Shown here one piece after another: positions 35,806-44,521 of a stretch of 44,560 bases of DNA. The stretch's first letter is position 1. Every line of letters begins with the position of its first letter. The stretch comes from an uncultured Bacteroides sp. Its GTDB lineage: Bacteria > Bacteroidota > Bacteroidia > Bacteroidales > Bacteroidaceae. The notes beneath the pieces were generated by a model. That model worked only from the letters and a program-made list of their open reading frames with translations. It was not told the DNA's origin and made no database searches. The stretch covers positions 1-44,560 of the forward strand of contig CAJKXC010000016.1 in assembly GCA_905203765.1 (NCBI GenBank). The letters run 5' to 3'. The translations under genes were made by a program, and so were the position numbers.

Positions 35806-36315
35806 TTACTTTCTCCCGCCGCAAAGCCAGTAATCCGTATAATACTTCTCTTTGAGGTTGCTGACAATGACGCCCTGGCTGGTGCTGGCGTGTATGAACT
35901 TGCCGTTCTTGAGGTAGATGCCCACGTGTGCCACTCTCTTGCGGGACGCGCGGCTGGTGAAGAATACCAAATCTCCCTCGCGCAAGTTGCGGCGGGAGAT
36001 TTGTTTGCATTCTTTCAGTTGCCCGTCGGTGCTTCTGGACAGGCGGGTGTGGTAAACCTTTCGATATAGTTGCGATGTCAGTCCCGAGCAGTCGGTGCCG
36101 CGCTTGCTGTCGCCGCCGGCACGGTAGGGGGTACCTATCCATTCGGCGGCATTGAGGTAAAGCTCGTGGTTGTCCGTCATCTCGATGTCAACGCCCAGGC
36201 GGACGGAAGCTTGTGCCAACGCCTTGTAGTCGAGGCGGGGCGCAGACGTGTGGCAGGAGCTTAAACCGATTAGCACTGCGGCAAGGGTTACTATATAAGA
36301 AAGGTGTCGCTTCAT
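35806..36315 (-). CDS. NlpC/P60 cell-wall peptidase lipoprotein
   Basis: A 169-aa lipoprotein (IGLSSC, C21) with one NlpC/P60 domain. The catalytic triad is visible: C76 (RGTDCSGLT), H130 (VAHVGIYL) and H142 (KFIHAS). Such enzymes cut D-Glu-gamma-diaminopimelate bonds in peptidoglycan stem peptides. The frame runs 41 codons further upstream into the ABC ATPase gene, but ATG 36315 gives the lipoprotein signal and is the true start. The start region is part of a 32-bp tandem duplication that also covers the end of the ABC gene. It follows that gene by 28 nt and may be co-transcribed. Confidence 0.92.
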   Translation of the reverse strand: MKRHLSYIVTLAAVLIGLSSCHTSAPRLDYKALAQASVRLGVDIEMTDNHELYLNAAEWIGTPYRAGGDSKRGTDCSGLTSQLYRKVYHTRLSRSTDGQLKECKQISRRNLREGDLVFFTSRASRKRVAHVGIYLKNGKFIHASTSQGVIVSNLKEKYYTDYWLCGGRK

Positions 36316-36352
36316 ACTTCTATTATATAAGAAAGGTATCGTTTTATGCTTC
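36289..36352 (-). repeat. 32-bp tandem duplication across the ABC stop and NlpC start
   Basis: Two adjacent 32-bp units (36352-36321 and 36320-36289, minus strand) match at 27 of 32 positions, and all five differences are transitions. The downstream unit holds the NlpC start codon and first codons. In the upstream unit the corresponding ATG has become ATA and the ABC stop codon lies there. Confidence 0.75.
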
Positions 36353-37060
36353 TTCTTCAATACCGATGTTGAAGTAAGCTTCCAGTTCCTTCTCGGCCGA
36401 GTTGTTTTCATTCCGGATGTCACGAAGGATGACGCCATGTTCCAGCAAGGCGATGCGCGGGCATACGTCTACCGTATGGTTCAGGTTGTGGCTGGAGATG
36501 ATGACGGTTGCCCCATGCTCTTCGTTGTACTTCTTCAACAGGTGTTTGATGACGGACTGCGAACTGGGATCGAGGAAGTTGAACGGTTCGTCCAGTATCA
36601 GCAGTTGCGGATGGTGGAGCATGGCGGAGATGATGCCGATTTTCTGCTTGTTACCGGCGGAGAAGTTGCGGATGAACTTCTTCTGTCCCATTACCTCGCC
36701 GTTCATGAAGCGTTCGAAGGGGACGATGCGTTCGTCTACCTCTTCCTTCTTCAAGCCGTACATCTTGCCGATGAAGTAGAAATACTCTTCGGGTGTGAGG
36801 TAATCTATCAGGAAACCGTCGTCAATGAAAGCGCCGGTGAATCTTTTCCAGTCTTCGCTCTTGCTTGTGTCGATGTCGTTCACGGTCACGTTGCCCCGGT
36901 CTGCTTGCAGCAAGTCCAGTATCAACCGGAAAAGGGTGGTCTTGCCGGCACCGTTGTTGCCCACTAATCCCAGCATATCACCTTGCTGGATGGTGTAGTT
37001 CTCTATATCTACGGCTTTCTTCTCGCCAAAGTTCTTCTGTAAATTGTTAATCTGTATCAT
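36344..37060 (-). CDS. ABC transporter ATP-binding protein
   Basis: A 238-aa ATPase with Walker A GNNGAGKTT (K40), Q-loop region FTGAFIDDGFL, signature NFSAGNKQK (about 132-140), Walker B LLILDEP (D157, E158) and switch His (IISSHNLNH). The permease gene is 29 nt upstream, so the two form an exporter of the ABC-2-like kind. Substrate unknown. The gene ends GluGluGluAla within the tandem duplication, which may have altered its last codons. The NlpC gene follows 28 nt later. Confidence 0.93.
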   Translation of the reverse strand: MIQINNLQKNFGEKKAVDIENYTIQQGDMLGLVGNNGAGKTTLFRLILDLLQADRGNVTVNDIDTSKSEDWKRFTGAFIDDGFLIDYLTPEEYFYFIGKMYGLKKEEVDERIVPFERFMNGEVMGQKKFIRNFSAGNKQKIGIISAMLHHPQLLILDEPFNFLDPSSQSVIKHLLKKYNEEHGATVIISSHNLNHTVDVCPRIALLEHGVILRDIRNENNSAEKELEAYFNIGIEEEA

Positions 37061-37089
37061 GATAGTGATTAGTTATTAGTGATTAATGC

Positions 37090-38583
37090 TTACGCCCTCT
37101 GTCTGCTGTCTCTGAAGCCTTCCATATTCTTGTAGCGGCGCTTCATGAATCGTTGGTAGACGTTTTTCAGCCAGAAGCGGGAAGTGAGGATGAAACCGCC
37201 GCCGATGACAATCAGAATCCACGCCGTCGTTGTAGCTCCCCATAGGGATGTCAGTACGAGGTTCAATATCAGAGGTACGCCGAATGCGGCGGCGGAAATA
37301 AGGCTCTGTAAGCCGGTTCCCATATTCTGGCGGTTGGTCATCTTTGCATTCAGGTCTACGGTTTTGTTGTTGTACACCGCCAACTGGAACAGGAAGAAGT
37401 AGACGCATCCCGCCACGAATACCGCCCAGGCAATGCAACTCAACACGGACAACTTGCCGGTTGCCATGGCGGGAATCATCAGTACCAGGGGAATGAGTAT
37501 GGCAATGCTGTACATTATATATTTGGCACGGAGCAGCGCATAGATAGATTCCTTGCGGCTCATCAGTCCGTCGATATAATTGCCTTCGTAGCTCATCAGG
37601 CTGGAGAGGAACAGGATGCCGAAGATGACGAAGTTGTAGACCATGATGAAGTTCTTCATGCCTTGTCCGTCATATACTTCGGTGAAACTGAGGACACAAC
37701 TGAAAGCTATCACTACGATGAATACCGTTCGCAGCGAGGTTTTGCATATCTTATTGCGCAGTAGCAGTTTCAGTTCCAATCGCATATATTCGCCTATTTC
37801 GCCGTAGCGGTCGAGGAACTTGTACTCGGACACGTGCTTCACTTTCGTATCTTCCACCTTGTTGACTTCGTCGTAAATCAGTCCGACCATCAGGCTGCGG
37901 TTGATGAACCACATAATGGCAATGGCAACCAGTACGCCGATAAACATAAGCAGGTTTCCGGTGATGAACCCTTCGCCCAGGTCGACAGACCAGGCAAACA
38001 ACGGGCTATTTTCGGGAATGAAGATGGCTGCCGCGATACCGCCGTATACCAGGATGGGCAGCAATACCCACCAGATACGTTCGTTCATCAACGTGCGGCA
38101 CAGCAGGAACCAATAGTTATTGAATACCATCAGCAACCAGATGCCGATGCAGTAGGTCAGCACTCCCACCACGCCGTAGAACCTGGCGATGGTGAGTATG
38201 GCAAACGGTACGAAGAGGAACAGCCAGATGAGGTTGAAGCCGTTCAGCCCGGAACGTATCAGCAAGAAGTCAATCAGCCGGTTGCGCTTGATGGGGAGCA
38301 ACAGGTAGGGTTTCACCTCTTGCGTAGGTGTCTTCTGGAAAGGGAAGCGGGCGACGAAGTCCAGGGCGAGGACAAAGATCAGTCCGCTGTTCATTACATG
38401 GTAGGCTTCTGTGGCACCCCCGTCGAAGGCAAATGCAAAGGTGCTGCCGAAGAAGATGAGGTAGGCTGCCCAGAAAATCGCCATGAAGTACATCCAGAAC
38501 TTGCCGAACTTGTTCTTTTCGTACATCGGGTTTCGTTTGGCTGCCAGCTTTCCATGCTTACGCAGTTCTAAGAAAAGATTCAT
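37090..38583 (-). CDS. ABC transporter permease (DUF5687-like)
   Basis: A 497-aa integral membrane protein with roughly ten to twelve hydrophobic segments (FWMYFMAIFWAAYLIFFGSTF; LVAIAIMWFINRSL; AWILIVIGGGFIL) and a cytosolic central section (KVEDTKVKHVSEYKFLDRYG). It resembles the DUF5687 family that partners ABC ATPases in Bacteroidota. The reading frame extends upstream through a terminator hairpin, so ATG 38583 (MNLFLELRKHGK) is taken as the start. It pairs with the ATPase gene downstream. Substrate not recognisable. Confidence 0.85.
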   Translation of the reverse strand: MNLFLELRKHGKLAAKRNPMYEKNKFGKFWMYFMAIFWAAYLIFFGSTFAFAFDGGATEAYHVMNSGLIFVLALDFVARFPFQKTPTQEVKPYLLLPIKRNRLIDFLLIRSGLNGFNLIWLFLFVPFAILTIARFYGVVGVLTYCIGIWLLMVFNNYWFLLCRTLMNERIWWVLLPILVYGGIAAAIFIPENSPLFAWSVDLGEGFITGNLLMFIGVLVAIAIMWFINRSLMVGLIYDEVNKVEDTKVKHVSEYKFLDRYGEIGEYMRLELKLLLRNKICKTSLRTVFIVVIAFSCVLSFTEVYDGQGMKNFIMVYNFVIFGILFLSSLMSYEGNYIDGLMSRKESIYALLRAKYIMYSIAILIPLVLMIPAMATGKLSVLSCIAWAVFVAGCVYFFLFQLAVYNNKTVDLNAKMTNRQNMGTGLQSLISAAAFGVPLILNLVLTSLWGATTTAWILIVIGGGFILTSRFWLKNVYQRFMKRRYKNMEGFRDSRQRA

Positions 38584-38610
38584 GATGTTGTAGTTTGTTT
38601 GGGTGTGTAT

Positions 38611-38646
38611 GAAAAAGGCTGCGCTGCTTACCGACAACGCAGCCTT
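38611..38646 (-). terminator. Terminator after the M16 peptidase gene
   Basis: AAGGCTGCG and CGCAGCCTT form a 9-bp stem. On the minus strand it is followed by TTTC. It sits 23 nt beyond the M16 stop codon and before the permease start, separating the two transcripts. Confidence 0.75.
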
Positions 38647-38668
38647 CTATGTAATTTAAAGCTCTCTC

Positions 38669-41488
38669 TTATTCTTTGTTAGGACTGATCATCGATACTT
38701 CGATTTCATTCTTTTGCTTGAACAGGTCGTCGGCAAACTTCTGAATGTCTTTCACGGTGATGCTGCTGACTATCTGGTCGTAGTCCTTGATGGGATTCAT
38801 GCCGGTGAAGAGGTATTCGTCAATGCTTCTCAGCCAATAGTTGTTCTCTTTCAGGTCTTCGGCATGCTTCTTCAGCATGAATTCCTTCACTTTGTTCAGG
38901 TCGCCTTCCGACGGACCGGCTTTGGTGATGTTCTCCAGTTCGGCGAAGATAATCTTCATCAGCTTCTCTCTCTTTTCGGGAGCCGTTTCAAAGACAATCT
39001 GCAGAATGGCTTGTTCCTTCGGATATTTGGAGAGTTGGCCTGCTGTGTACACGCCGTATGAGCCGCCTTCGTCCTCGCGCACTTTGGCTGTGTAAACCAA
39101 GTCGAGAATCTGGCTTGTCATATCCAGCAGGATGTCATTGCGCAGGTTGTACTTGCAGGCTCCGTTGATGAATACGAGGTTGGATGCTCTCGGAGTCTCT
39201 TGCTGACGGATGAACTCGTTCTTGTAGACGCCCTGGCGCATTTCAACTTTATTATCCTTGAATGTCTCCTTGCGGTTGATGGCGGGCAGTGCACCCAGAT
39301 ATTCGGCGATAAGCGGTTTCATGGCTTCCACGTCCACATTGCCTACAAAGATGAAGGTGAAGTCGCTGGCATCCTTGAAGCGGTCTTGATACATGGACAG
39401 AATCTTGTCATAATCCATCTGGTCTATCATGTCCGCTTTGATTCTGGTCATTCTCGGATGCTTCATGTAGATGCTCGACTGTATGGAGTCGCTGAATGTC
39501 ACTCTGGGGTTCATTTCCATGTTCTGCAATGCGGCCTTGTTGCGGTTCTTGTAAGATGCAAACGCATCGTCGTCGCGGCGCGGGGCAGTGAACGTCAGGT
39601 AAGTGAGCTGCATCATGGTCTCGAAGTCCTTCGGTGAGCAGTTACCGTTAACGACTTCTGTCTTGTCGCCGATGCCATAGCTTACGGAAGCCTTCTTGCC
39701 TGCCAATACTTTTTCAAGGTCTACGGCGCTGAAGTTACCCAAACCGCCGGCTTCCACGGCATCCAATCCGTTGATGTTGATAATCTCCGAATCGGGGAAC
39801 AGTGAACTACCGCCCAGGCTGACACCCTTCATGCGGATTTCATCGGCCTTGAAGTCGGTATCTTTGATGATTACTTTCACGCCGTTGGACAGTGTCAGCA
39901 TGGTAGTGCCGAATACATCGTCCTTCTTTTCCGAAACAATCTTGCCACCCTTCGGGGCTTCCTTCATCAAAGGTTCGTCCGACACCTTATCTATATAGGC
40001 AGTCAGTTTCTCTGCTTTTACGTCTTTCAGTATTTGCTTGACGGCATCTTCGCTCGGCAGTTTCAATCCTTCCTTTTCGGGACCGAGGACGGCTACCACC
40101 TGGTTGCTGCCTGTGATGAGTGACGGCATTATCTGGTTTATCAGGGCAACGGGGATGTTGGGAGCTATCTGGTTGATGATGGCATATTCGTTTTCAATGC
40201 CCGGGATGGGCTCGTTGTCGAGGAAGTGGCGTACATATTCGTTCACGTACTCTCTGTTCTTGCGCTTGTCGCGTTCGTTGTAGGCGGATTCCAGTTGGCG
40301 CAGGTATTCGGCGCGGGCACGGTTGTATTCCGTTTCGGTGAAACCGAACTGGCGGGCACGCTCTATCTCGCGGAGCAAAGTGCTTATGCCGTTTTCTACT
40401 GCATCTTCCTTGCAGACTACCACACCGGTAAAGGCGTCTTTGGTCTTGGCAACAAAGAATTCACCGTCGTAGGTTCCTGCATAGATATAGGGTGGGTCGG
40501 CCACCTGGGCAAGTTCGTTCAGACGGGCATCCAGCATATTGCCGATAAGGGTGGTGGCATAGTTCTGCACCAGGTAGGCCATATTGTCTTTCTGGTCGTC
40601 CGGGGTTGCTTCGTGCTTGTTGAAGACGATGACCTGAATATGGGGTTGTTCCTTATCCTGGGCTACCAGTACGATGGGCTCTTCGTTATCATTCACCGGA
40701 TAGTATTCACGCTTGGCGGCATTGGGCTGGGCGGGGATGTCGGCGAAGATTTTCTTTATCTGGGCTTCTACGGCGTCCACGTCTATGTCACCTACGATGA
40801 CTACGCCTTGCAGGTCGGGACGATACCACTTCTCGTAGTAGTCTCTCAGCGTTTGCGGCTTGAAGTTCATCACTACGTCCATGGTTCCGATGGGGAAGCA
40901 GTTCTCGTATTTGGTTCCTTTGAACATTACCGGAAGCATCTTCTCCTGAAGGCGCTGCATGGCGCTCATGCGGGTACGCCATTCTTCGTTGATGACGCCG
41001 CGTTCCTTGTCTATTTCCTTCGGGTCCAGCGTGAGGTCGTTGCTCCAGTCGTGCAGAATCAGCAGACAGGAGTCGATGGCTCCGGGGGTAGTGACGGGTA
41101 CATTGGATATGTTGTACACGGTTTCGTCTACGGAAGTGTAAGCGTTCAGGTTCTCACCGAACTTCACTCCGATACGTTCCAGGTATTGTTTCAGGGCATC
41201 ACCGGGGAAGTGAGTGGTTCCGTTGAAGCACATGTGCTCCAGGAAGTGGGCAAGTCCGCGTTGGTCGGCTTCTTCTTGTATGGAACCTACTTTCTGGGCA
41301 ATGTAGAAGTCCGCCCGGTTCTCGGGAAGGCTGTTCTTGCGGATGTAGTAAGTCAGACCATTGTCCAATTTGCCGATACGGACATTCTTGTCAACGGGAA
41401 TAGGCGGCATCTGCTGTGCAAATACCTGCTGGAAGTTGCAGCATACGATGAGCGCTACAATCCAAAAACTACGTAATAGGTGTTTCAT
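38669..41488 (-). CDS. M16 family zinc metallopeptidase (pitrilysin-like), secreted
   Basis: A 939-aa tandem M16 protease. A signal peptide is cleaved after about residue 25 (QQVFAQ). The N-terminal active half has the inverted zinc motif HFLEH (H81, E84, H85) in RGLAHFLEHMCFNGTTHFPG, with a distal Glu-rich segment near residue 160 (NEEWRTRM). A second, inactive M16 half starts at about residue 520 (TLSNGVKVIIKDTDF). It is likely periplasmic and degrades peptides. It is the last gene before a terminator, 75 nt after kdsA, and probably co-transcribed with kdsA or from a promoter in that gap. Confidence 0.95.
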   Translation of the reverse strand: MKHLLRSFWIVALIVCCNFQQVFAQQMPPIPVDKNVRIGKLDNGLTYYIRKNSLPENRADFYIAQKVGSIQEEADQRGLAHFLEHMCFNGTTHFPGDALKQYLERIGVKFGENLNAYTSVDETVYNISNVPVTTPGAIDSCLLILHDWSNDLTLDPKEIDKERGVINEEWRTRMSAMQRLQEKMLPVMFKGTKYENCFPIGTMDVVMNFKPQTLRDYYEKWYRPDLQGVVIVGDIDVDAVEAQIKKIFADIPAQPNAAKREYYPVNDNEEPIVLVAQDKEQPHIQVIVFNKHEATPDDQKDNMAYLVQNYATTLIGNMLDARLNELAQVADPPYIYAGTYDGEFFVAKTKDAFTGVVVCKEDAVENGISTLLREIERARQFGFTETEYNRARAEYLRQLESAYNERDKRKNREYVNEYVRHFLDNEPIPGIENEYAIINQIAPNIPVALINQIMPSLITGSNQVVAVLGPEKEGLKLPSEDAVKQILKDVKAEKLTAYIDKVSDEPLMKEAPKGGKIVSEKKDDVFGTTMLTLSNGVKVIIKDTDFKADEIRMKGVSLGGSSLFPDSEIININGLDAVEAGGLGNFSAVDLEKVLAGKKASVSYGIGDKTEVVNGNCSPKDFETMMQLTYLTFTAPRRDDDAFASYKNRNKAALQNMEMNPRVTFSDSIQSSIYMKHPRMTRIKADMIDQMDYDKILSMYQDRFKDASDFTFIFVGNVDVEAMKPLIAEYLGALPAINRKETFKDNKVEMRQGVYKNEFIRQQETPRASNLVFINGACKYNLRNDILLDMTSQILDLVYTAKVREDEGGSYGVYTAGQLSKYPKEQAILQIVFETAPEKREKLMKIIFAELENITKAGPSEGDLNKVKEFMLKKHAEDLKENNYWLRSIDEYLFTGMNPIKDYDQIVSSITVKDIQKFADDLFKQKNEIEVSMISPNKE

Positions 41489-41563
41489 GTTGAATGAATA
41501 TTAATTGTTCTTGTCCTATCTGTCGGATAGATAAAAGATAAATCACAGGGGAGACAAGTATTT

Positions 41564-42364
41564 TTATTTGATAGCCTCTCGGATGCGGACTAATTTGGTC
41601 AGCAAATCTTCCAGCAAGTCCAGTTTCAGCATATTGGCTCCGTCGCTCTTGGCTACGGCAGGATTCTCGTGGGTTTCGATGAACAAGCCGTCCACACCCA
41701 CGGCAACGCCTGCTTTGGCAACGGTTTCGATGAGCTGGGGCATACCGCCCGTGACGCCGCTTGTCTGATTGGGTTGTTGCAGGGAGTGCGTTACGTCCAG
41801 GATGACGGGGAAGCCGAAGGTCTGCATCTCGGGTATGCCTCGGTAGTCGATGACCAGGTCCTGGTAGCCGAAGGTAGTGCCGCGTTCGGTCAGCATCACG
41901 TTCTTGTTGCCGGCTTCCACCACCTTGTCTGCTGCAAAGCGCATGGCGAGGGGGGAGAGGAACTGTCCTTTCTTGATGTTGACGATTTTGCCGGTTTGGG
42001 CGGCAGCCACCAGCAGGTCGGTCTGACGGCAGAGGAAGGCGGGGATTTGCAGAATGTCCACGTACTCGGCGGCCATTGTGGCTTCTTCGGCGGCATGGAT
42101 GTCGGTGACGGTGGGCACTCCGAAGGTATCGTGCACTTTCTTCAGTACCTTCAGCGCCTTTTCATCGCCGATGCCCATGAAGGAATCCAGGCGCGAGCGG
42201 TTGGCCTTACGGTACGAGCCTTTGAACACGTAGGGGATTTGCAGCTTCTCGGTGATGGTTACGATACGTTCGGCAATGCGCATTGCCATATCTTCTCCTT
42301 CGATGACGCAAGGACCTGCCAACAGGAAGAAGTTCCCGGCAGGGTTATTTTTCAGTTCAATCAT
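41564..42364 (-). CDS. kdsA: 3-deoxy-8-phosphooctulonate synthase (KDO-8-P synthase)
   Basis: A 266-aa class I-like DAHP/KDO8P synthase. It condenses phosphoenolpyruvate with arabinose-5-phosphate to give KDO-8-phosphate for lipopolysaccharide core in the cytoplasm. Family motifs are present: AGPCVIEGEDMA, KGSYRKANRSRLDSF, FLCRQTDLL, NIKKGQFLSP, TERGTTFGYQDLVIDYRG and DVTHSLQQPN. Length is normal. It starts 14 nt after the upstream lipid-kinase gene, so it is co-transcribed with it. Confidence 0.97.
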   Translation of the reverse strand: MIELKNNPAGNFFLLAGPCVIEGEDMAMRIAERIVTITEKLQIPYVFKGSYRKANRSRLDSFMGIGDEKALKVLKKVHDTFGVPTVTDIHAAEEATMAAEYVDILQIPAFLCRQTDLLVAAAQTGKIVNIKKGQFLSPLAMRFAADKVVEAGNKNVMLTERGTTFGYQDLVIDYRGIPEMQTFGFPVILDVTHSLQQPNQTSGVTGGMPQLIETVAKAGVAVGVDGLFIETHENPAVAKSDGANMLKLDLLEDLLTKLVRIREAIK

Positions 42365-42378
42365 AATGTTATTGGGAA

Positions 42379-43305
42379 TTAGTTGGGTATAATCAATGTA
42401 ATCGCTTCGTGCAGTATGCTGATGTCGAGCGGGAAGTGGCGGTCGAGGATACGTCCGTCCAGGTCGACGGAAGCATTCTGTGCGCGCAGCACTTTTACCT
42501 TCTGTGTGCGGTAGGGCATCACCACTTTATGATTCAGTATTCTGCCTTCCATCAGCATCCATATGCCGGAAAAGAGTTGCAGCAGTTCCGGGCGGTAGAT
42601 TACTGATACGTCGAGCCAGCCGTTGTAAGGCACGGCGCTCGGGGCTTGCCCGTATCCCCAGGCGCTGCCGATGCAGACGGTCATGATGCGTCCGCGGATA
42701 TGTTCGCCGTTTATCTTGAGGTGCATCCGGTGCAGCTTCCGCTCGAAGATGAGCGAGATGAATGCCATGAAGTAGGAGAGGGCTTTCACTCCCCAGAAGC
42801 GTTTGCACTGGTCGGTGATCTTTACGATGCGGGCGCCCAGTCCAATGTTGATGGCGTTGAGGAAGTAGCGGGTGAGATGCTTCTCGCCGTCGTAGTAGTA
42901 GCACGTTCCTACGTCTATCTTCCGTCGGCGGTTGTTGATGATGCAGTCCACCGCTTCCTTGTATTCCGAACTCATCTCCCAGTACTTGGCGAAGTCGTTG
43001 CCGATGCCGTTGGGGATGATGCCGATGGCGATGTCCTCTTTATTCTCGGCGTTGGAAAGCATGATGCCGTTGATGGCATCGTTCAGTGCGCCGTCACCGC
43101 CTACGATGACGATGGTGCGGTAGCCGTTATTGGCAAGGATGCCCGCCAGGCGTTCTACCGAACCGAACCCTTCGGACTGCACGTAGTCGTAGGCCACGCC
43201 CTTGCTGTCCATATATTCTTTGATTTCTTTCCACCGTTTCTGCACTTTCCGCGTTCCGGCTTTGGGGTTATATATCACGCCCCACTTTTCGGGTTCTACA
43301 CTCAT
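42379..43305 (-). CDS. Diacylglycerol/sphingosine kinase-family lipid kinase
   Basis: A 308-aa lipid kinase of the DAGK catalytic family. The nucleotide-binding loop is IVGGDGALNDAINGI, with the N-terminal VIYNPKAGTRKVQKRW and the later GIIPNGIGNDFAKYW motif. It would phosphorylate a lipid such as diacylglycerol or a sphingolipid on the cytoplasmic membrane face. The substrate cannot be told from sequence. The frame extends 22 codons upstream, but ATG 43305 follows a good ribosome site (AAAGGAAC) and matches the family start. It lies between miaA (71 nt) and kdsA (14 nt). Confidence 0.9.
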   Translation of the reverse strand: MSVEPEKWGVIYNPKAGTRKVQKRWKEIKEYMDSKGVAYDYVQSEGFGSVERLAGILANNGYRTIVIVGGDGALNDAINGIMLSNAENKEDIAIGIIPNGIGNDFAKYWEMSSEYKEAVDCIINNRRRKIDVGTCYYYDGEKHLTRYFLNAINIGLGARIVKITDQCKRFWGVKALSYFMAFISLIFERKLHRMHLKINGEHIRGRIMTVCIGSAWGYGQAPSAVPYNGWLDVSVIYRPELLQLFSGIWMLMEGRILNHKVVMPYRTQKVKVLRAQNASVDLDGRILDRHFPLDISILHEAITLIIPN

Positions 43306-43368
43306 ATTATTGTTCCTTTCAGTAGATCTAACATTTTCATTTTGCACACACTTTGCAGCCTTGCCGCC

Positions 43369-43376
43369 CAAAGATA
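43369..43376 (-). promoter_or_regulatory. -7 box (TATCTTTG) before the lipid kinase gene
   Basis: An exact TAnnTTTG match just beyond the miaA stop, giving a leader of about 57 nt before ATG 43305. No TTTG lies at 19-21 bp. It would allow the lipid kinase-kdsA genes to be transcribed apart from miaA. Confidence 0.4.
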
Positions 43377-44297
43377 CTAAATCTCTTTGAGTTTGGACTT
43401 TACAAAGGTAATTTTTTCGTCCATCGGCCGGCGGGCATCTATCCAGTGTATGGTGAATCCGCGGCGCTCCATCCCCCTGAACCAGGTCATCTGCCGTTTG
43501 GCAAACTGATGGATGGCAATTTCCAATTGACTGAACATTTCGTCGTAACTCAGTTCGCCGATGACGTAGAGCGTCAGGTACTTGTACTCCAGTCCGTAGT
43601 AGATGAGGTCGTCCGGGCGGATGCCTTGCTCTATCAGACGCCGTACTTCGTCCACCATTCCCTCGTCGAGCCGCTGATGCAGTCGTCGGGTAATCTTCTC
43701 CCGACGCAGCTCGCGGTCGATGTCAACGCCGATGATGAGGCTGTTCAACTGCGGGAACGCCCGTTCGTCTACCGGCGTGTGGGCGTAATACTCTTCGATC
43801 TCGATGGCGCGTATGGCACGTTTGGCGGTGTCTACATCCGTGGTGTTGTGCAGGTTTTTGTACGTTCCCAGTATGCCGGTCAGTTCTTCCAGCGACTTGT
43901 CCGCCAGGCGGGCACGCAGTTCCGGGTTCTCGGGTACGGGCAGCAGCTTGTAGCCTTTCAGCACAGACTCCAGGTACATGCCGGTGCCACCACATAAAAC
44001 GGGCAGGCGGCCTTTTTGTTTAATAGTCTCGTAAGCCTTCAGGAAATCACGTTGATACTCGAACACGTTGTATTTATAGCCCGGATCGGCTATGTCGATA
44101 AGGTGGTAGGGGATTTGCTTGCCGCGGACGGTGTAGTCTGCAAGGTCCTTTCCGGTGCCGAGATCCATTCCCCGGTATATCTGTCGGGAGTCGGCACTGA
44201 TGATTTCCGTATCGAGTTCAGCTGCCAGTGCAGCGGCGAACGGTGTCTTCCCGGAAGCGGTGGGACCTAATATAGCGATTAAATCATAGTCAGGCAT
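43377..44297 (-). CDS. miaA: tRNA dimethylallyltransferase
   Basis: A 306-aa isopentenyl transferase that adds a dimethylallyl group to A37 of tRNAs reading UNN codons. The P-loop GPTASGKT (about 11-18), the substrate motif ISADSRQIYRGMDLGTGK, LCGGTGMYL and the C-terminal QFAKRQMTWFRG are all present. Cytoplasmic. Full length. It opens the minus-strand housekeeping group miaA - lipid kinase - kdsA - M16 peptidase. Confidence 0.97.
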   Translation of the reverse strand: MPDYDLIAILGPTASGKTPFAAALAAELDTEIISADSRQIYRGMDLGTGKDLADYTVRGKQIPYHLIDIADPGYKYNVFEYQRDFLKAYETIKQKGRLPVLCGGTGMYLESVLKGYKLLPVPENPELRARLADKSLEELTGILGTYKNLHNTTDVDTAKRAIRAIEIEEYYAHTPVDERAFPQLNSLIIGVDIDRELRREKITRRLHQRLDEGMVDEVRRLIEQGIRPDDLIYYGLEYKYLTLYVIGELSYDEMFSQLEIAIHQFAKRQMTWFRGMERRGFTIHWIDARRPMDEKITFVKSKLKEI

Positions 44298-44322
44298 ATA
44301 TCTGCTTTATAATTATTGGTTA

Positions 44323-44330
44323 CAAAGATA
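44323..44330 (-). promoter_or_regulatory. -7 box (TATCTTTG) of miaA
   Basis: An exact TAnnTTTG match 26 nt before the miaA ATG on the minus strand. No clear -33 TTTG is seen at the usual distance. Confidence 0.5.
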
Positions 44331-44490
44331 GTGCAAACTGCGAACAGAATAAAATGAACCCGTCCATTTTTTTACTTGAAATTGTATATTGACAACTTTA
44401 TATTTATAGAGGTGAATATGAAAAAGGAAGTGAAAAAGGGAATGCCCTTCTTTAAAATGTGTTATGAAACATACTTTTTTTCTTGGATAA

Positions 44491-44521
44491 TTTGCAGATT
44501 TCCCGATAGTCCGTATCTTTG
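44491..44521 (+). promoter_or_regulatory. Strong Bacteroides promoter leaving the right edge
   Basis: TTTG (44491-44494), a 19-bp spacer and TATCTTTG (44514-44521) fit the housekeeping -33/-7 consensus exactly. Transcription would start near 44528 and run rightwards out of the window, so the gene it serves is not visible. Confidence 0.75.

Noticed and set aside
40226..41476. 416-codon plus-strand frame opposite the M16 peptidase
   Set aside because: The minus frame contains HFLEH and a full two-half M16 protein. The plus frame has no recognisable domain.
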